Assembly: GCA_964470865.1 (NCBI GenBank)
Contig: CAYYFR010000003.1
Location: 1 to 64,000 of the forward strand
DNA length: 64,000 bases
Reading direction: 5' to 3'
Source of the DNA: JAEUOS01 sp964470865
GTDB taxonomy: Bacteria; Pseudomonadota; Gammaproteobacteria; Burkholderiales; JAEUOS01
Shown one piece after another: positions 7,702 through 16,581 of this stretch. The stretch's first letter is position 1. Each line of letters begins with the position of its first letter. Under the pieces are notes generated by a model. The model made no database searches. It was not told the origin of the DNA and saw only the letters and a list, made by a program, of their open reading frames with translations. A program made the translations under genes and the position numbers.

Positions 7702-8334
7702 TCAGGCGATGCCGAGCGCCGCTTTGTGCGGGTTGGCGCCGGCGTGCTTGAAGGCGATCGCGCGAATCTCGAAGGTGGCCGCGCCCTCGTCGTCAATAAA
7801 GACTTCGGCGAAGCCCGCATCTTCGAGAATGCGCGTCAGGGACTTTCGCGTGAAACCGGTTTTGTGGGCATAAAAATCATTGCCCGACTTGACGATCATC
7901 GCGCCGAAGCCCCACAACACATCACGCACCATGATCGGGCCTGCCGGCGAGGTGTACAGCACATCGTCGAGATCCATGTTCTGCGCGGTGCAGTGACGCA
8001 TCAGTTGCCCGATGTCCGGCACCCGAATGTCGGCGAAACCGCTGTCCTTGAGAACATGCAGGAAACCCAGCAGGACGCGCTTGGCGTCGTGATGCAGGTA
8101 GTGCTCGAGATTGTGCGAGCAATAAATCGCGTCGTAGGTGGCTGCGGCTTGGGTTGCCAGTTCGCGCGCATCGCACAAGAGGTCCGGCTTGCCGCGCGGG
8201 TCGATATCCAGCAAATCATGGCGCCAGTGATCGAAATGCGGCGGAATCGGGATTTCCTTGCTGTTGCCGCCGACGTTGAGCACGCGCGGGACCGCCGGCT
8301 CCGGTGGTGATTTGCGCAGCAAATTTCCGAACAT
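7702..8334 (-). CDS. SAM-dependent methyltransferase-like protein
   Basis: A 210-residue protein. VLNVGGNSKEIPIP and HDLLDIDPRGKPDLLCDA form the SAM-binding strand-loop and acidic strand-2 region of class I methyltransferases. YDAIYCSHNLEHYLHHD is the (D/S)HxLEH motif IV typical of methyltransferases located near sugar or lipid loci, and VLKDSGFADIRVPDIGQLM follows. The C-terminus (GFTRKSLTRILEDAGFAEVFI) also matches the class. The start at 8334 is chosen because upstream in-frame sequence to 8484 or 8631 lacks family features; no strong ribosome site is seen. It stands alone and converges with the anti-sigma gene. Substrate unknown. Confidence 0.8.
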   Translation of the reverse strand: MFGNLLRKSPPEPAVPRVLNVGGNSKEIPIPPHFDHWRHDLLDIDPRGKPDLLCDARELATQAAATYDAIYCSHNLEHYLHHDAKRVLLGFLHVLKDSGFADIRVPDIGQLMRHCTAQNMDLDDVLYTSPAGPIMVRDVLWGFGAMIVKSGNDFYAHKTGFTRKSLTRILEDAGFAEVFIDDEGAATFEIRAIAFKHAGANPHKAALGIA

Positions 8335-8539
8335 GGGGATAAGCGGTTGATGAACGCAAACACGGGGGACGGCTGAGTATCGCAAATTTCCGCAGCCGGC
8401 TGCGACCGCAAGCAGCAACGCGTGCACGTAGCCGGGCTGACATGGGCCGCAGCGCTTGAGGATGAGCTTCGTCAGCGATGGCATAATTGAACACTCGCCT
8501 CGTGCGTGGCCAGCACAGCAATCCACGGAGACAAACCAC

Positions 8540-9574
8540 ATGCACCATACCCGCCGCCGTTTTCTCAAGACCGGTGCTGCCAGCGCAATCGGCGGCTTCC
8601 CCGCGATCGTGGGCGCGCAATCCAAGATCACCTTGAAGGTCGCGCACTATGTGCCGGCGCTGCATGGCCTGCAGCGCGAATTCATCGAGCCCTGGGCAAA
8701 GGAGATCGAGAACAAGACCAACGGCACGGTCACGTTCCAGATTTCGGCTGCCAACTCATCGCTCGGGCAGGCGCAGAACCAGCTCGATCAGGTGCTCAAC
8801 GGCGTGACCGATATCGGCTTCGGCCTGTGCGGCATTCCGCGTGGCCGCATGACCCGCTCGACGATCATTGAAATGCCGTTTCTGGTGAAAACCGCCGAGG
8901 CCGGCTCGCGCGCCCTGTGGAACCTGTATCCGAAATACCTGAAGGACGACTACAAGGGCTTGAAACCGCTGCTTCTGATGACGCACAACGGCGGCCTGAT
9001 CCACACCAAGGACCGGCGCATCGAGAAACCGGAGGACCTGCGCGGCCTGCGCATCCGCACCCCCTCGCCCACGGTATCGTCGATGCTCGAATTCTTCGGC
9101 GCCACGCCGGTCGGCATGCCGCCGGGCCAGGCCTACGAAAACATCCAGAAAGGCGTGCTCGACGGCGCCGCTTTTCCCTGGGATCCGGTGCGGGCTTTCA
9201 AGATCGACGAGGTCACCAAATTTCACTTCGATGCGCAGCTCTACACCGCCTCGTTCTGGTTCGCCATCAGCGAAAAGAAGTTCAATTCGCTGCCCAAGGA
9301 TGTGCAGAAAGTGATCGATGCGGCTTCCGGCGAAGCACTGCTGTCGAAGGTGCAGGGCTGGTGGGACAACTGGGACAAGGCCGGCAAGGCAGCAGCGCAG
9401 GCCCGCAACAGCACCATCGTTACGCTTGATAAAGCCGGCCGCGAGCAGTGGGACCGCACCCTGGTGCCGATGTTCAACAAGACCATGGTCGAGTTCGAGA
9501 GCCAAGGTGTGAAGAATGCGCGCGAGATCTATATCGAGATGCAGCGCCAGGTGGCGAAGTTGCAGAAGGCCTAG
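8540..9574 (+). CDS. dctP: TRAP transporter solute-binding protein, DctP type
   Basis: A 344-residue periplasmic binding protein. The N-terminus MHHTRRRFLKTGAASAIGG is a twin-arginine signal, cleaved about residue 27 after VGAQ. The mature chain has DctP elements: KVAHYVPALHG, QNQLDQVLNGVTDIGFGL and EDLRGLRIRTPSP, with the conserved Arg that contacts the substrate carboxylate, then GMPPGQAYENIQKGVLDG. It captures an organic acid for the DctQM permease. GGAG at 8527-8530 supports the ATG at 8540. It opens the transport/catabolism operon running to 15862; a 166-base gap separates it from dctQ. Confidence 0.95.
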   Translation: MHHTRRRFLKTGAASAIGGFPAIVGAQSKITLKVAHYVPALHGLQREFIEPWAKEIENKTNGTVTFQISAANSSLGQAQNQLDQVLNGVTDIGFGLCGIPRGRMTRSTIIEMPFLVKTAEAGSRALWNLYPKYLKDDYKGLKPLLLMTHNGGLIHTKDRRIEKPEDLRGLRIRTPSPTVSSMLEFFGATPVGMPPGQAYENIQKGVLDGAAFPWDPVRAFKIDEVTKFHFDAQLYTASFWFAISEKKFNSLPKDVQKVIDAASGEALLSKVQGWWDNWDKAGKAAAQARNSTIVTLDKAGREQWDRTLVPMFNKTMVEFESQGVKNAREIYIEMQRQVAKLQKA

Positions 9575-9740
9575 ACAAGGCTTGCCGATTCCCAGGAACT
9601 CGGATTGTCGAACCAAGAGCCTTCTCGATTCAACATCGTGCAAGAGCGACTTTTCCGGCCACTGTACGTGTCCAATGTTGCCTCGACGTCGGCCGGCGGC
9701 TACCCGGCCGCCGTGCCCGGCTTGATGCCGCTCTTCGACC

Positions 9741-10232
9741 ATGCAATGGCTTGAAACGTTCACGCGCCGCTGCGCCTATGTTGGCGTTTCCCTGCTGCTG
9801 TTGTGCGCGGTGCTCAATGTCGGCGACATCGCCACGCGCCGTCTCACCACCCTGAACCTGACGGGCATGGTCGACATCACCCAACTGATGGTGATGGCCT
9901 GCGTCTTCATGTGTATTCCCTACACCTTCATGCGCGAAGCGCACATCGATGTCGACTTCATCACCACCCACCTGCCGCCGCGCATCAACAGCGCGCTGCT
10001 GGGCGTGTGGAGTCTCGCGGGTGCCTTGTTCATGGCGGCGGTGACCTGGTATGCCGGCGTCGCCGCCCTGCAGGCCCATGTGAACAACGACCAGTCGACC
10101 ACCATCGGCATTCCGCTCGTCTGGTACTGGGTGCCCCTGCTGTTCGGCTGTGTGCTTTCGGTGCTGGCGTGCGCAAGTCTGGTGCTTGCACATTGGTTGC
10201 GCGCCCTGCGCGCGATCGCCAGGGAGCCATAG
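9741..10232 (+). CDS. dctQ: TRAP transporter small permease, DctQ type
   Basis: A 163-residue protein with four hydrophobic spans (about residues 10-30, 45-62, 85-107 and 126-150), the topology of DctQ. The diagnostic REAHIDVDFI follows the second span. DctQ pairs with the large DctM subunit in the inner membrane and contacts the binding protein. It is unusually separated from dctM by the ligase and hydratase genes. The spacing to the next gene is only three bases, so it is translated in the same message. Confidence 0.93.
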   Translation: MQWLETFTRRCAYVGVSLLLLCAVLNVGDIATRRLTTLNLTGMVDITQLMVMACVFMCIPYTFMREAHIDVDFITTHLPPRINSALLGVWSLAGALFMAAVTWYAGVAALQAHVNNDQSTTIGIPLVWYWVPLLFGCVLSVLACASLVLAHWLRALRAIAREP

Positions 10233-10235
10233 GCG

Positions 10236-11783
10236 ATGCTCGCCGGCGACATGCTGCGCCGCTCGGCCGAGCGCTTTGCGCACAAGGTGGCGGTGATTCG
10301 CGACGAGCGCCGCATCACCTATGCGCAGCTTGATGCGGCGGCCAATCGCCTGGCCCACGCGTTGCAGGCGCTTGGCTTGGGCAAGGGCGCCAAGGTGGCG
10401 ATCCTGTCGCGCAATCTGGCCGAGTATCCGCTGATGTTCTTTGGCGCCGCGCGCTCCGGCCTGGTGCTGGTCAACCTCTCGGTCCTGTATGCGCCGGATG
10501 AGTTGGCTTGGGTACTTGAGCGGGCCGACGTGCAGATTCTCGTCTTCGATGGGATGTTCGCCGACAAGGTCGCGGCGGTGGCGCCACGCTGCCTGCAACT
10601 GCGCACCCTGATTCGCATAGGCGAAGGCGCGATGACGGCAGCGCTGCCCTTCGAGACCTTCGCCGACGGCTATCCGACGCACCTGCCGGCGCTGGCCATC
10701 GATGAGCGTGATCCCTTTTGCATGACTTACACCGGCGGCACCACCGGGCGACCCAAGGGGGTGCTCACAAGCCACCGCGCGCGTTCCCTTACCGCTCACA
10801 CCGTGGCCATCGAGGAAGCGCTGGACGAACGCGATGTGGTGGCGATCGTGACCCCGATGTTTCATGTGGCAGCGCTCAACATCATGTTCCAGCCAGCCAT
10901 GCTGGTCGGCGCCACCTGCACCTTCGTCACACCCTGGTCGCCGGAGAAATTCATGGAGACCTGCGCCCGCGACGGCGTCACCGCGGCCTTCATGGTGCCG
11001 ACCCAGGCCAACGCGCTGATCAGCCATGCCGGATTCGACGCGGCCAAACTCGCGACCTGGCGCAAGCTTTCGTTTGCCGGCGCGCCGATGCCCGACTGGG
11101 TGCAGGTCGCATTGCGCGAGCGCTTGCCGCAGTTGCAGCTCACGCAGATTTACGGGCAGAGCGAGATGGGTGTGCTCACCTCGTTGCGCGACTGGTATCT
11201 GCCGCAAAAGCTCGGCAGCATCGGGCGCCAGGCGTTCAACGTCGATGTCGGGCTGTTTGATCTTGAAGGCGAGCGGGTTGGGCCAGGCGCGATCGGCGAG
11301 ATCGCCTCGCGCGGCGACAATCTGATGCAGGAGTACTACAACGAACCCGAGCAGACCGCGGCGTTCTACAAGTTCCCCGACAAGCTGCCGGGCTGGGGTT
11401 TCACCGGCGACGTCGGCACCATCGATGCCGCAGGCTTCATCACCCTGCTCGATCGCGCCAAGGACATGCTGATTTCCGGCGGCGAGAATGTCTACCCGAA
11501 GGAAATCGAAGACGTGGTCTACCAGTTGGCGGAGGTCGCCGAATGTGCCGTGTTCGGCATGCCGGACGAGAAATTCGGCGAACTGCCCGCTGCCTACATT
11601 TCGCTCAAGCCCGGCATGTGGCTCACCGAAGCGCAGGTCATGGCCCACTGCGAGTCGAAGCTGGCGCGCCTGAAACGCCCGCGCTTGATCAAGTTCGTGA
11701 CTGAATTTCCCAAAACCGCGATCGGCAAGATTCAGAAGAATCTGCTGAAGGAACCCTACTGGCAAGGACGCAAAAATATATGA
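10236..11783 (+). CDS. Acyl/aryl-CoA ligase (AMP-binding)
   Basis: A 515-residue adenylate-forming enzyme. The P-loop motif MTYTGGTTGRPKGVLTSH lies at about residues 162-179. The substrate-loop region IYGQSEMG, the hinge GFTGDVGTIDAAGFITLLDRAKDMLISGGENVYP and the catalytic lysine region KTAIGKIQK near the C-terminus are all present. It forms an acyl-AMP and then a CoA thioester. The setting, after dctQ and overlapping an enoyl-CoA hydratase gene by four bases, says it activates the acid imported by the TRAP system. Chain length and ring specificity cannot be read; size and context favour a medium or aromatic acid. Confidence 0.92.
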   Translation: MLAGDMLRRSAERFAHKVAVIRDERRITYAQLDAAANRLAHALQALGLGKGAKVAILSRNLAEYPLMFFGAARSGLVLVNLSVLYAPDELAWVLERADVQILVFDGMFADKVAAVAPRCLQLRTLIRIGEGAMTAALPFETFADGYPTHLPALAIDERDPFCMTYTGGTTGRPKGVLTSHRARSLTAHTVAIEEALDERDVVAIVTPMFHVAALNIMFQPAMLVGATCTFVTPWSPEKFMETCARDGVTAAFMVPTQANALISHAGFDAAKLATWRKLSFAGAPMPDWVQVALRERLPQLQLTQIYGQSEMGVLTSLRDWYLPQKLGSIGRQAFNVDVGLFDLEGERVGPGAIGEIASRGDNLMQEYYNEPEQTAAFYKFPDKLPGWGFTGDVGTIDAAGFITLLDRAKDMLISGGENVYPKEIEDVVYQLAEVAECAVFGMPDEKFGELPAAYISLKPGMWLTEAQVMAHCESKLARLKRPRLIKFVTEFPKTAIGKIQKNLLKEPYWQGRKNI

Positions 11784-12586
11784 ACCGCTACGATCATTAC
11801 AAGACCCTGACCATCCGCCGCCACGACCAGGGCATTGTGGAAGTCGTCATGGGCGGGCCGGGCAAACTGGCCACCGCCGACCATTCCGGCCACAAGGAGC
11901 TGGCCAACATCTGGCGCGACATTTCCGATGACCCGCATGCACGGGTGGCGATCCTGCGCGGTGAAGGCAAGGGTTTTTCGGGCGGTGGCGACTTCGGCCT
12001 GGTGACCGACATGGCCAATGATTTCGCGGTGCGCACCAGAGTGTGGAAGGAGGCGCGCGACCTGGTCTACAACGTGATCAATTGCGACAAGCCGATCGTC
12101 TCGGCGATGCACGGGCCGGCGGTGGGGGCGGGCCTGGTCGCCGGTTTGCTGGCCGACATTCCGATCGCGGCCAAGAATGCGCGCATCGTCGATGGCCATA
12201 CCCGCCTGGGCGTGGCCGCCGGCGATCATGCGGCGATCATCTGGCCCTTGTTGTGCGGCATGGCCAAGGCCAAGTATTACCTGATGCTGTGCGAAACCCT
12301 GTCGGGCGAGGAGGCCGAGCGCATCGGCCTGGTGGCCCTGGCGGTGGATGAAGGCGAACTGGTGGCCAAGGCCTTCGAGGTGGCCGGGAAGCTTGCCGCC
12401 GGCTCGCAGTCGGCGATTCGCTGGACCAAGTACGCGCTCAACAACTGGCTGCGCATGATGGGTCCGACCTTCGACTCATCGCTAGCGCTGGAATTCATGG
12501 GCTTCGCCGGGCCGGATGTGCATGAAGGTGTTGCCAGTCACAAGGAAAAGCGCCGGCCGAAATTCGATCCCGATGGCGGATTCTGA
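11780..12586 (+). CDS. Enoyl-CoA hydratase/isomerase family protein
   Basis: A 268-residue crotonase-fold protein starting inside the ligase stop (ATGA). The oxyanion-hole segments are GFSGGGDFGLV (about residue 72) and HGPAVGAGLVAGLLADIPIA (about residue 110). The glutamate position used by hydratases lies in HTRLGVAAGDHAAIIWPL, where Ala-Gly-Asp replaces the more usual Pro-(D/E)-G-G. This suggests a hydrolase or isomerase variant, so the reaction is uncertain. The operon position makes it act on the CoA ester made by the preceding ligase. Confidence 0.9.
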   Translation: MNRYDHYKTLTIRRHDQGIVEVVMGGPGKLATADHSGHKELANIWRDISDDPHARVAILRGEGKGFSGGGDFGLVTDMANDFAVRTRVWKEARDLVYNVINCDKPIVSAMHGPAVGAGLVAGLLADIPIAAKNARIVDGHTRLGVAAGDHAAIIWPLLCGMAKAKYYLMLCETLSGEEAERIGLVALAVDEGELVAKAFEVAGKLAAGSQSAIRWTKYALNNWLRMMGPTFDSSLALEFMGFAGPDVHEGVASHKEKRRPKFDPDGGF

Positions 12587-12727
12587 GCGGCGCCGGGCGG
12601 CTGCCGGCGTGCTGGCGGACTTGTTGTGGCCTTCCCCGTGGTCAGGTGGCGGCCCACGCGGGTTGCAGCAACCGCAGTGGTACTTGCTGCGGCCCCTGGC
12701 CATGAACAGCCTGTCGGCTAGCCTTCG

Positions 12728-14026
12728 ATGAGCGGCCCGCTCCTGGGTCTCGCCGGTTTTTGCGTGGTGATCGCGCTGATCATGCTGCGCATGCCGGTGG
12801 CCATTGCGATGGGCGCGGTCGGGGTGATCGGTGTGACCATTACCAACAGCTGGAATGCGGCCGGCTTCATGCTCGGTCGCGCCGCGTTCGACGCGGCGTT
12901 CCCCTACTCGCTGTCGATCGTGCCCTTGTTCGTGGCCATGGGCGTGTTTGCCGCACACGCCGGCTTGAGCCGTGCGCTTTACAGTTTCGTGGCCGCGTTC
13001 ATCGGGCATTTGCGCGGCGGCTTGGCGATGGCAACCATCGGTGCCTGTGCGATCTTCGGCGCCATCTGCGGCTCGGGCATCGCCACTGCAGCTACCATGG
13101 GCCGGGTGGCCCTGCCGGAGATGCGCCGCCTGGGTTACGCCGACAGCCTGGCGGCGGCATCGGTGGCCGCTGGCGGCACGCTGGGCGTGATGATTCCGCC
13201 CTCGATCCTGTTCCTGATCTATGGCCTTTTGACGGAGCAATCGATCGGCAAACTGTTTTTCTCCGGCATCTTGCCAGGCATCCTGGGCATGCTGCTGTAC
13301 ATGGCGGCGGTGTGGTTTTCGGTGGCACGCAACTCGCAGGCGGGTCCGGCCGGCCCGAAAAGCGATTGGCCGGCTCGCCTGGTTTCACTCAAGGACGTGT
13401 GGAAGGTCTTGCTGCTGTTTGGCGTGGTGCTGGGCGGCCTGTATTTCGGCTGGTTTTCCGATACCGAAGCGGCCGCAGTCGGTGCCTTCGGTGCCGCCTT
13501 CATGGCCTGGGCCACCGGCAACCTGTCGCGCGAAAGTCTGAAAAAATCGCTGGCCGAGACCGGCATCACCACCGGCATGATTTTCACCATCCTGATCGGC
13601 GCCAACATTTTCAACTTTTTCGTCGAATCCACCGGCTTGACCGACTTCCTGGTCGACTATGTGAAAGGCCTGGGCTGGAACCGCTGGATGGTGATGTTCG
13701 CGCTGATGGTGTTCTACGTGATTTTGGGCGCGCTGATGGACGAGATATCGATGATCCTCCTCACGGTGGCGCCGGTATTCAAGCTGGTGACCACGCTGGG
13801 CTTCGACCCGATCTGGTTCGGCGTGATGCTGATCACGGTGTGCGAAATCGGCATGATCATGCCGCCGGTGGGCATCAACCTGTTCGTGATCCAGGGCGTG
13901 GGCAACCTGCCGATGGCAACCGTGGTGCGCGGCATCATGCCATTCGCCTGCGCCGACTTCGTGCGCCTGTTTCTGATCTGCGTGTTTCCCTGGCTGGCCA
14001 CCTGGTTGCCCAACAAGCTGATCTGA
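12728..14026 (+). CDS. dctM: TRAP transporter large permease, DctM type
   Basis: A 432-residue polytopic inner-membrane protein with about 12 hydrophobic segments. DctM hallmarks are RMPVAIAMGAVGVIG at the N-terminus, the first Na+/substrate loop GAICGSGIATAATMGRVALPEM, GTLGVMIPPSILFLIYG, and the second loop DEISMILLTVAPVF with ITVCEIGMIMPPVGINLFVIQG. It forms the sodium-driven channel with DctQ. A 141-base gap precedes it in which no other gene is convincing. The hydratase and ligase genes lie between it and dctQ, a displaced order. Confidence 0.94.
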   Translation: MSGPLLGLAGFCVVIALIMLRMPVAIAMGAVGVIGVTITNSWNAAGFMLGRAAFDAAFPYSLSIVPLFVAMGVFAAHAGLSRALYSFVAAFIGHLRGGLAMATIGACAIFGAICGSGIATAATMGRVALPEMRRLGYADSLAAASVAAGGTLGVMIPPSILFLIYGLLTEQSIGKLFFSGILPGILGMLLYMAAVWFSVARNSQAGPAGPKSDWPARLVSLKDVWKVLLLFGVVLGGLYFGWFSDTEAAAVGAFGAAFMAWATGNLSRESLKKSLAETGITTGMIFTILIGANIFNFFVESTGLTDFLVDYVKGLGWNRWMVMFALMVFYVILGALMDEISMILLTVAPVFKLVTTLGFDPIWFGVMLITVCEIGMIMPPVGINLFVIQGVGNLPMATVVRGIMPFACADFVRLFLICVFPWLATWLPNKLI

Positions 14027-14033
14027 TCCTTTC

Positions 14034-15677
14034 ATGTACGAATACTTCACCTATCGCAAGTATCCGGTCAGGCTGCCGCCATTGGCGCACGGCCTTGAGT
14101 CGACGCGGCATCCGGTGGCGATCGCCGGTGGCGGCCCGGTTGGCCTGGCACTGGCACTGGGCCTGGCCAATCACGGCATCCGCTCGGTGGTGCTGGAGGC
14201 CGACGACAGCGTTTCGCACGGCAGCCGCGCCGCCTGCATTTCGCGCCGCTCGCAGGAGATCTTGGAGCGGATCGGCGGCATCGCGCCGGTGCTGGCCAAG
14301 GCCTTGCCGTGGACCGCGGGCACCAGCTATTACCGCGAAACCCCGGTGTACCGGCTTGAAATGCCGATGGACAAGCGGCAGAAGTATTACCCGATGGTCA
14401 ATCTCGAGCAGTGCTATTTCGAGCAGGACCTGGCCGACTTGATCGAGGCCAAGCACGCCGACATGATCGAGATTCGCTGGCACACCCGGCTTGCCGGTTT
14501 TGCGGCAACAGCGCAGGGCGTCGAACTGGCGCTGGATACGCCGGCCGGCGCCTACCGCTTGGCCGCGGACTGGCTTGCGGCCTGCGACGGCGCGCGCAGC
14601 AGCGTGCGCAGCCAGATGGGGCTGCGCTTTTCGGGCAGCCAGTACGAAGGCACCTACATCATTGTCGACATCCATCTGCCGAGCAGCCATCCCACCGAGC
14701 GGCGTGCCTGGTTCGACCCGCCCTCCAACCCGGGCTCGACCATCCTGGTGCACAAGCAGCCCGGCGACATTTGGCGCATCGACTACCAGTTGCGTGACGA
14801 CGAGGATCCCGAGGAGGCGGTCAAGCCGGAGAACGTGCTGCCGCGCGTCAAGGCGCATCTGGACTGGATCGGCGAGACCGCGCCGTGGGAACCGGTGTGG
14901 ATCTCTTCCTACAAGGCCAACTGCCTGACACTGGACCAATACAACCACGGCCGCGTGCTGTTCGCCGGCGATGCCGCGCATCTGGTGCCGATCTTCGGCG
15001 TGCGCGGCATGAATTCCGGCATCGACGATAGCCACAACCTGGCGTGGAAGCTGGCGCACGTGATTCGCGGCCAGGCCGATCCTCGCCTGCTCGATACCTA
15101 CTCGGAAGAGCGCGTGTTCGCCGCGCGCGAGAATATTCGCGCCGCCGCCAAGAGCACCGATTTCATGGCGCCGCCCTCGCATGCATTTGAGCTGATGCGC
15201 GAGGCGGCGCTCGGCCTGGCCGTGGCCGACCCGTTTTTCGCCACCCTCGTCAATCCGCGTCAGTCGAGCGCCATCAGCTATGGCGCATCGAGGCTGGCGC
15301 TGGCCGATCGCGATCCATTCGCCGCCGGGCCGCAACCCGGCGCGACGCTGGCGGAATGCCCGCTGGAACGCGACGGCCTGCCGGCGTACCTGACCGACCT
15401 TCTGGGGCCGCGCTTCGTGCTTCTGTGCCTGACGGCCACCCGGCCCGATCCGGACTTGAGCGGCCTGGGCGTGACCGTGGCGCTGCACTGGATCGCACCC
15501 ACGCGCGACGCCAGGGCCCAGGCCTGGGACAAGTCGGGCGAGCTTTTTCCGCTCTACGACGCGCGCCCCGAGGCCTACTATCTGGTGCGGCCGGATGGCC
15601 ACGTGCTGGCGCGCTGGCGCACGCTGGACACGGCGGCCGTGCGCTCTGCCGTCAGCGGCGCCTTGAAAGGACCCTGA
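14034..15677 (+). CDS. FAD-dependent aromatic monooxygenase (PHBH/PheA type)
   Basis: A 547-residue class A flavin monooxygenase. The FAD dinucleotide motif VAIAGGGPVGLALALGLANH is near residues 27-46, the DG motif is in LAACDGARSSVR (about residue 184), and the GD motif GRVLFAGDAAHLVPIFGVRGMNSG is near residue 305. The C-terminal thioredoxin-like domain typical of phenol or 3-(3-hydroxyphenyl)propionate hydroxylases is present. Such enzymes insert one oxygen into an activated aromatic ring using NAD(P)H. It follows dctM by seven bases and overlaps the next gene by one. Together with the ligase this suggests breakdown of a hydroxylated aromatic acid. Confidence 0.9.
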   Translation: MYEYFTYRKYPVRLPPLAHGLESTRHPVAIAGGGPVGLALALGLANHGIRSVVLEADDSVSHGSRAACISRRSQEILERIGGIAPVLAKALPWTAGTSYYRETPVYRLEMPMDKRQKYYPMVNLEQCYFEQDLADLIEAKHADMIEIRWHTRLAGFAATAQGVELALDTPAGAYRLAADWLAACDGARSSVRSQMGLRFSGSQYEGTYIIVDIHLPSSHPTERRAWFDPPSNPGSTILVHKQPGDIWRIDYQLRDDEDPEEAVKPENVLPRVKAHLDWIGETAPWEPVWISSYKANCLTLDQYNHGRVLFAGDAAHLVPIFGVRGMNSGIDDSHNLAWKLAHVIRGQADPRLLDTYSEERVFAARENIRAAAKSTDFMAPPSHAFELMREAALGLAVADPFFATLVNPRQSSAISYGASRLALADRDPFAAGPQPGATLAECPLERDGLPAYLTDLLGPRFVLLCLTATRPDPDLSGLGVTVALHWIAPTRDARAQAWDKSGELFPLYDARPEAYYLVRPDGHVLARWRTLDTAAVRSAVSGALKGP

Positions 15678-15862
15678 TGCTAGGTCCCGATCAGCTCGAC
15701 CATGTCTACACCGAGGCCTGCCGCTGCATGACCGCGCTGGGCGCGGACAGGACGGAGTTGTTTCTGGCGCGCCTGGCGCTGCTGTTGATGAAAGAGGTGG
15801 GCGACAGCGCGCGCATTCTGGACGCGGTGGATGCCGCCCGCAAAAGCCTGGAGAACGGCTGA
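15677..15862 (+). CDS. DUF2783 small protein
   Basis: A 61-residue protein beginning at the ATG in TGATG, overlapping the monooxygenase stop by one base. It reads MLGPDQLDHVYTEACRCM, then RTELFLARLALLLMKEVGD and AAR.SLENG, the pattern of DUF2783 proteins that regularly sit directly after flavin monooxygenase genes in proteobacteria. Two helices with conserved LARLALLL.KE are predicted by eye. Function unknown; tight coupling suggests it assists or regulates the monooxygenase. Confidence 0.82.
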   Translation: MLGPDQLDHVYTEACRCMTALGADRTELFLARLALLLMKEVGDSARILDAVDAARKSLENG

Positions 15863-15939
15863 ATTTCGCTACGCCAGGTGGGGGACCGGCGTTTCCGTGC
15901 GCGTAGAATCGGGTGCTCTTGTGTTGCCGGGCGCCTGCC

Positions 15940-16581
15940 ATGTCAAACGTTCCTGATCCGTTCGAGTTCGTCAAGAACCTGTGGGGCCAAATGGGTATTC
16001 CGGGCTTTGGCCAGGGCGCCGCGGTGGCAGGCGGTTTGCCGGGCGGCATGCCGGCGTTTTCGGCGGAAGAACTCGAAAAACGCCTGGGCGAGTTGAAGCA
16101 GATCCGCCAGTGGCTGGAAATCAATCTCAACATGCTGAGCCTGCAGGTCAACGGGCTTGAAATGCAATTGAACGCGATCAAGAGCATGAAATCCGCGCCG
16201 GGTGCCGGGTTCATTCAGCAGGCAGCCGAGGCGATGCGCAGCGCGGCCGTAGTGCAACCCGGGTTCGCGCAGCCGGCGGCACCAGCGAGTTTTGGCCAGT
16301 TCCCGTTTGGCGCATCATCGACGCCCGCGCAAGCGGCGCCTGCCGCAGCACCCCTACCTGCGGTGAGTGCGCCGCCGGCGGCCGCGCCTGCGGCGGCCGA
16401 GGCCCCCAAGCCCTTGAACTGGCCCGACCCAACCGCATGGATGCAGACCTTGCAGTCGGAATTTGCCAAGGGCATGGCAAGTATCGCCCCGGCCGCGCCA
16501 GCGGCCCCCAAACCCGCGGCACGCGAGAGCGCCGGATCCCCACGCAAGGCGGTTGCCAAGAAAGCGCGCGGCAAGGCATGA
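15940..16581 (+). CDS. phaM: PhaM-like polyhydroxyalkanoate granule regulator
   Basis: A 213-residue protein. The N-terminus PFEFVKNLWGQMGIPG and the helix EELEKRLGELKQIRQWLEIN..MLSLQVNGLEMQ are the PhaM signature; the middle is Ala/Pro-rich and the tail Lys/Arg/Ala-rich (RKAVAKKARGKA), like histone H1-type DNA-binding tails. In Ralstonia PhaM activates PHB synthase PhaC, sits on granules and tethers them to the nucleoid. Its presence implies that this organism stores PHA. The stop overlaps the FIST gene start by four bases, an unusual coupling. Confidence 0.88.
   Translation: MSNVPDPFEFVKNLWGQMGIPGFGQGAAVAGGLPGGMPAFSAEELEKRLGELKQIRQWLEINLNMLSLQVNGLEMQLNAIKSMKSAPGAGFIQQAAEAMRSAAVVQPGFAQPAAPASFGQFPFGASSTPAQAAPAAAPLPAVSAPPAAAPAAAEAPKPLNWPDPTAWMQTLQSEFAKGMASIAPAAPAAPKPAARESAGSPRKAVAKKARGKA

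Noticed and set aside
12587..12727. Possible small gene between the hydratase gene and dctM (frame 12516-12731)
   Set aside because: It is a shadow of the hydratase end with no ribosome site and low-complexity content.
2255..16214. Very long open frames on the strand opposite to real genes (for example 2255-3859, 4249-6372, 9630-11765 and 13935-16214, 530 to 760 codons)
   Set aside because: They mirror recognised genes, have Arg/His/Gln-rich composition typical of antisense frames in GC-rich DNA, and contain no family motif.
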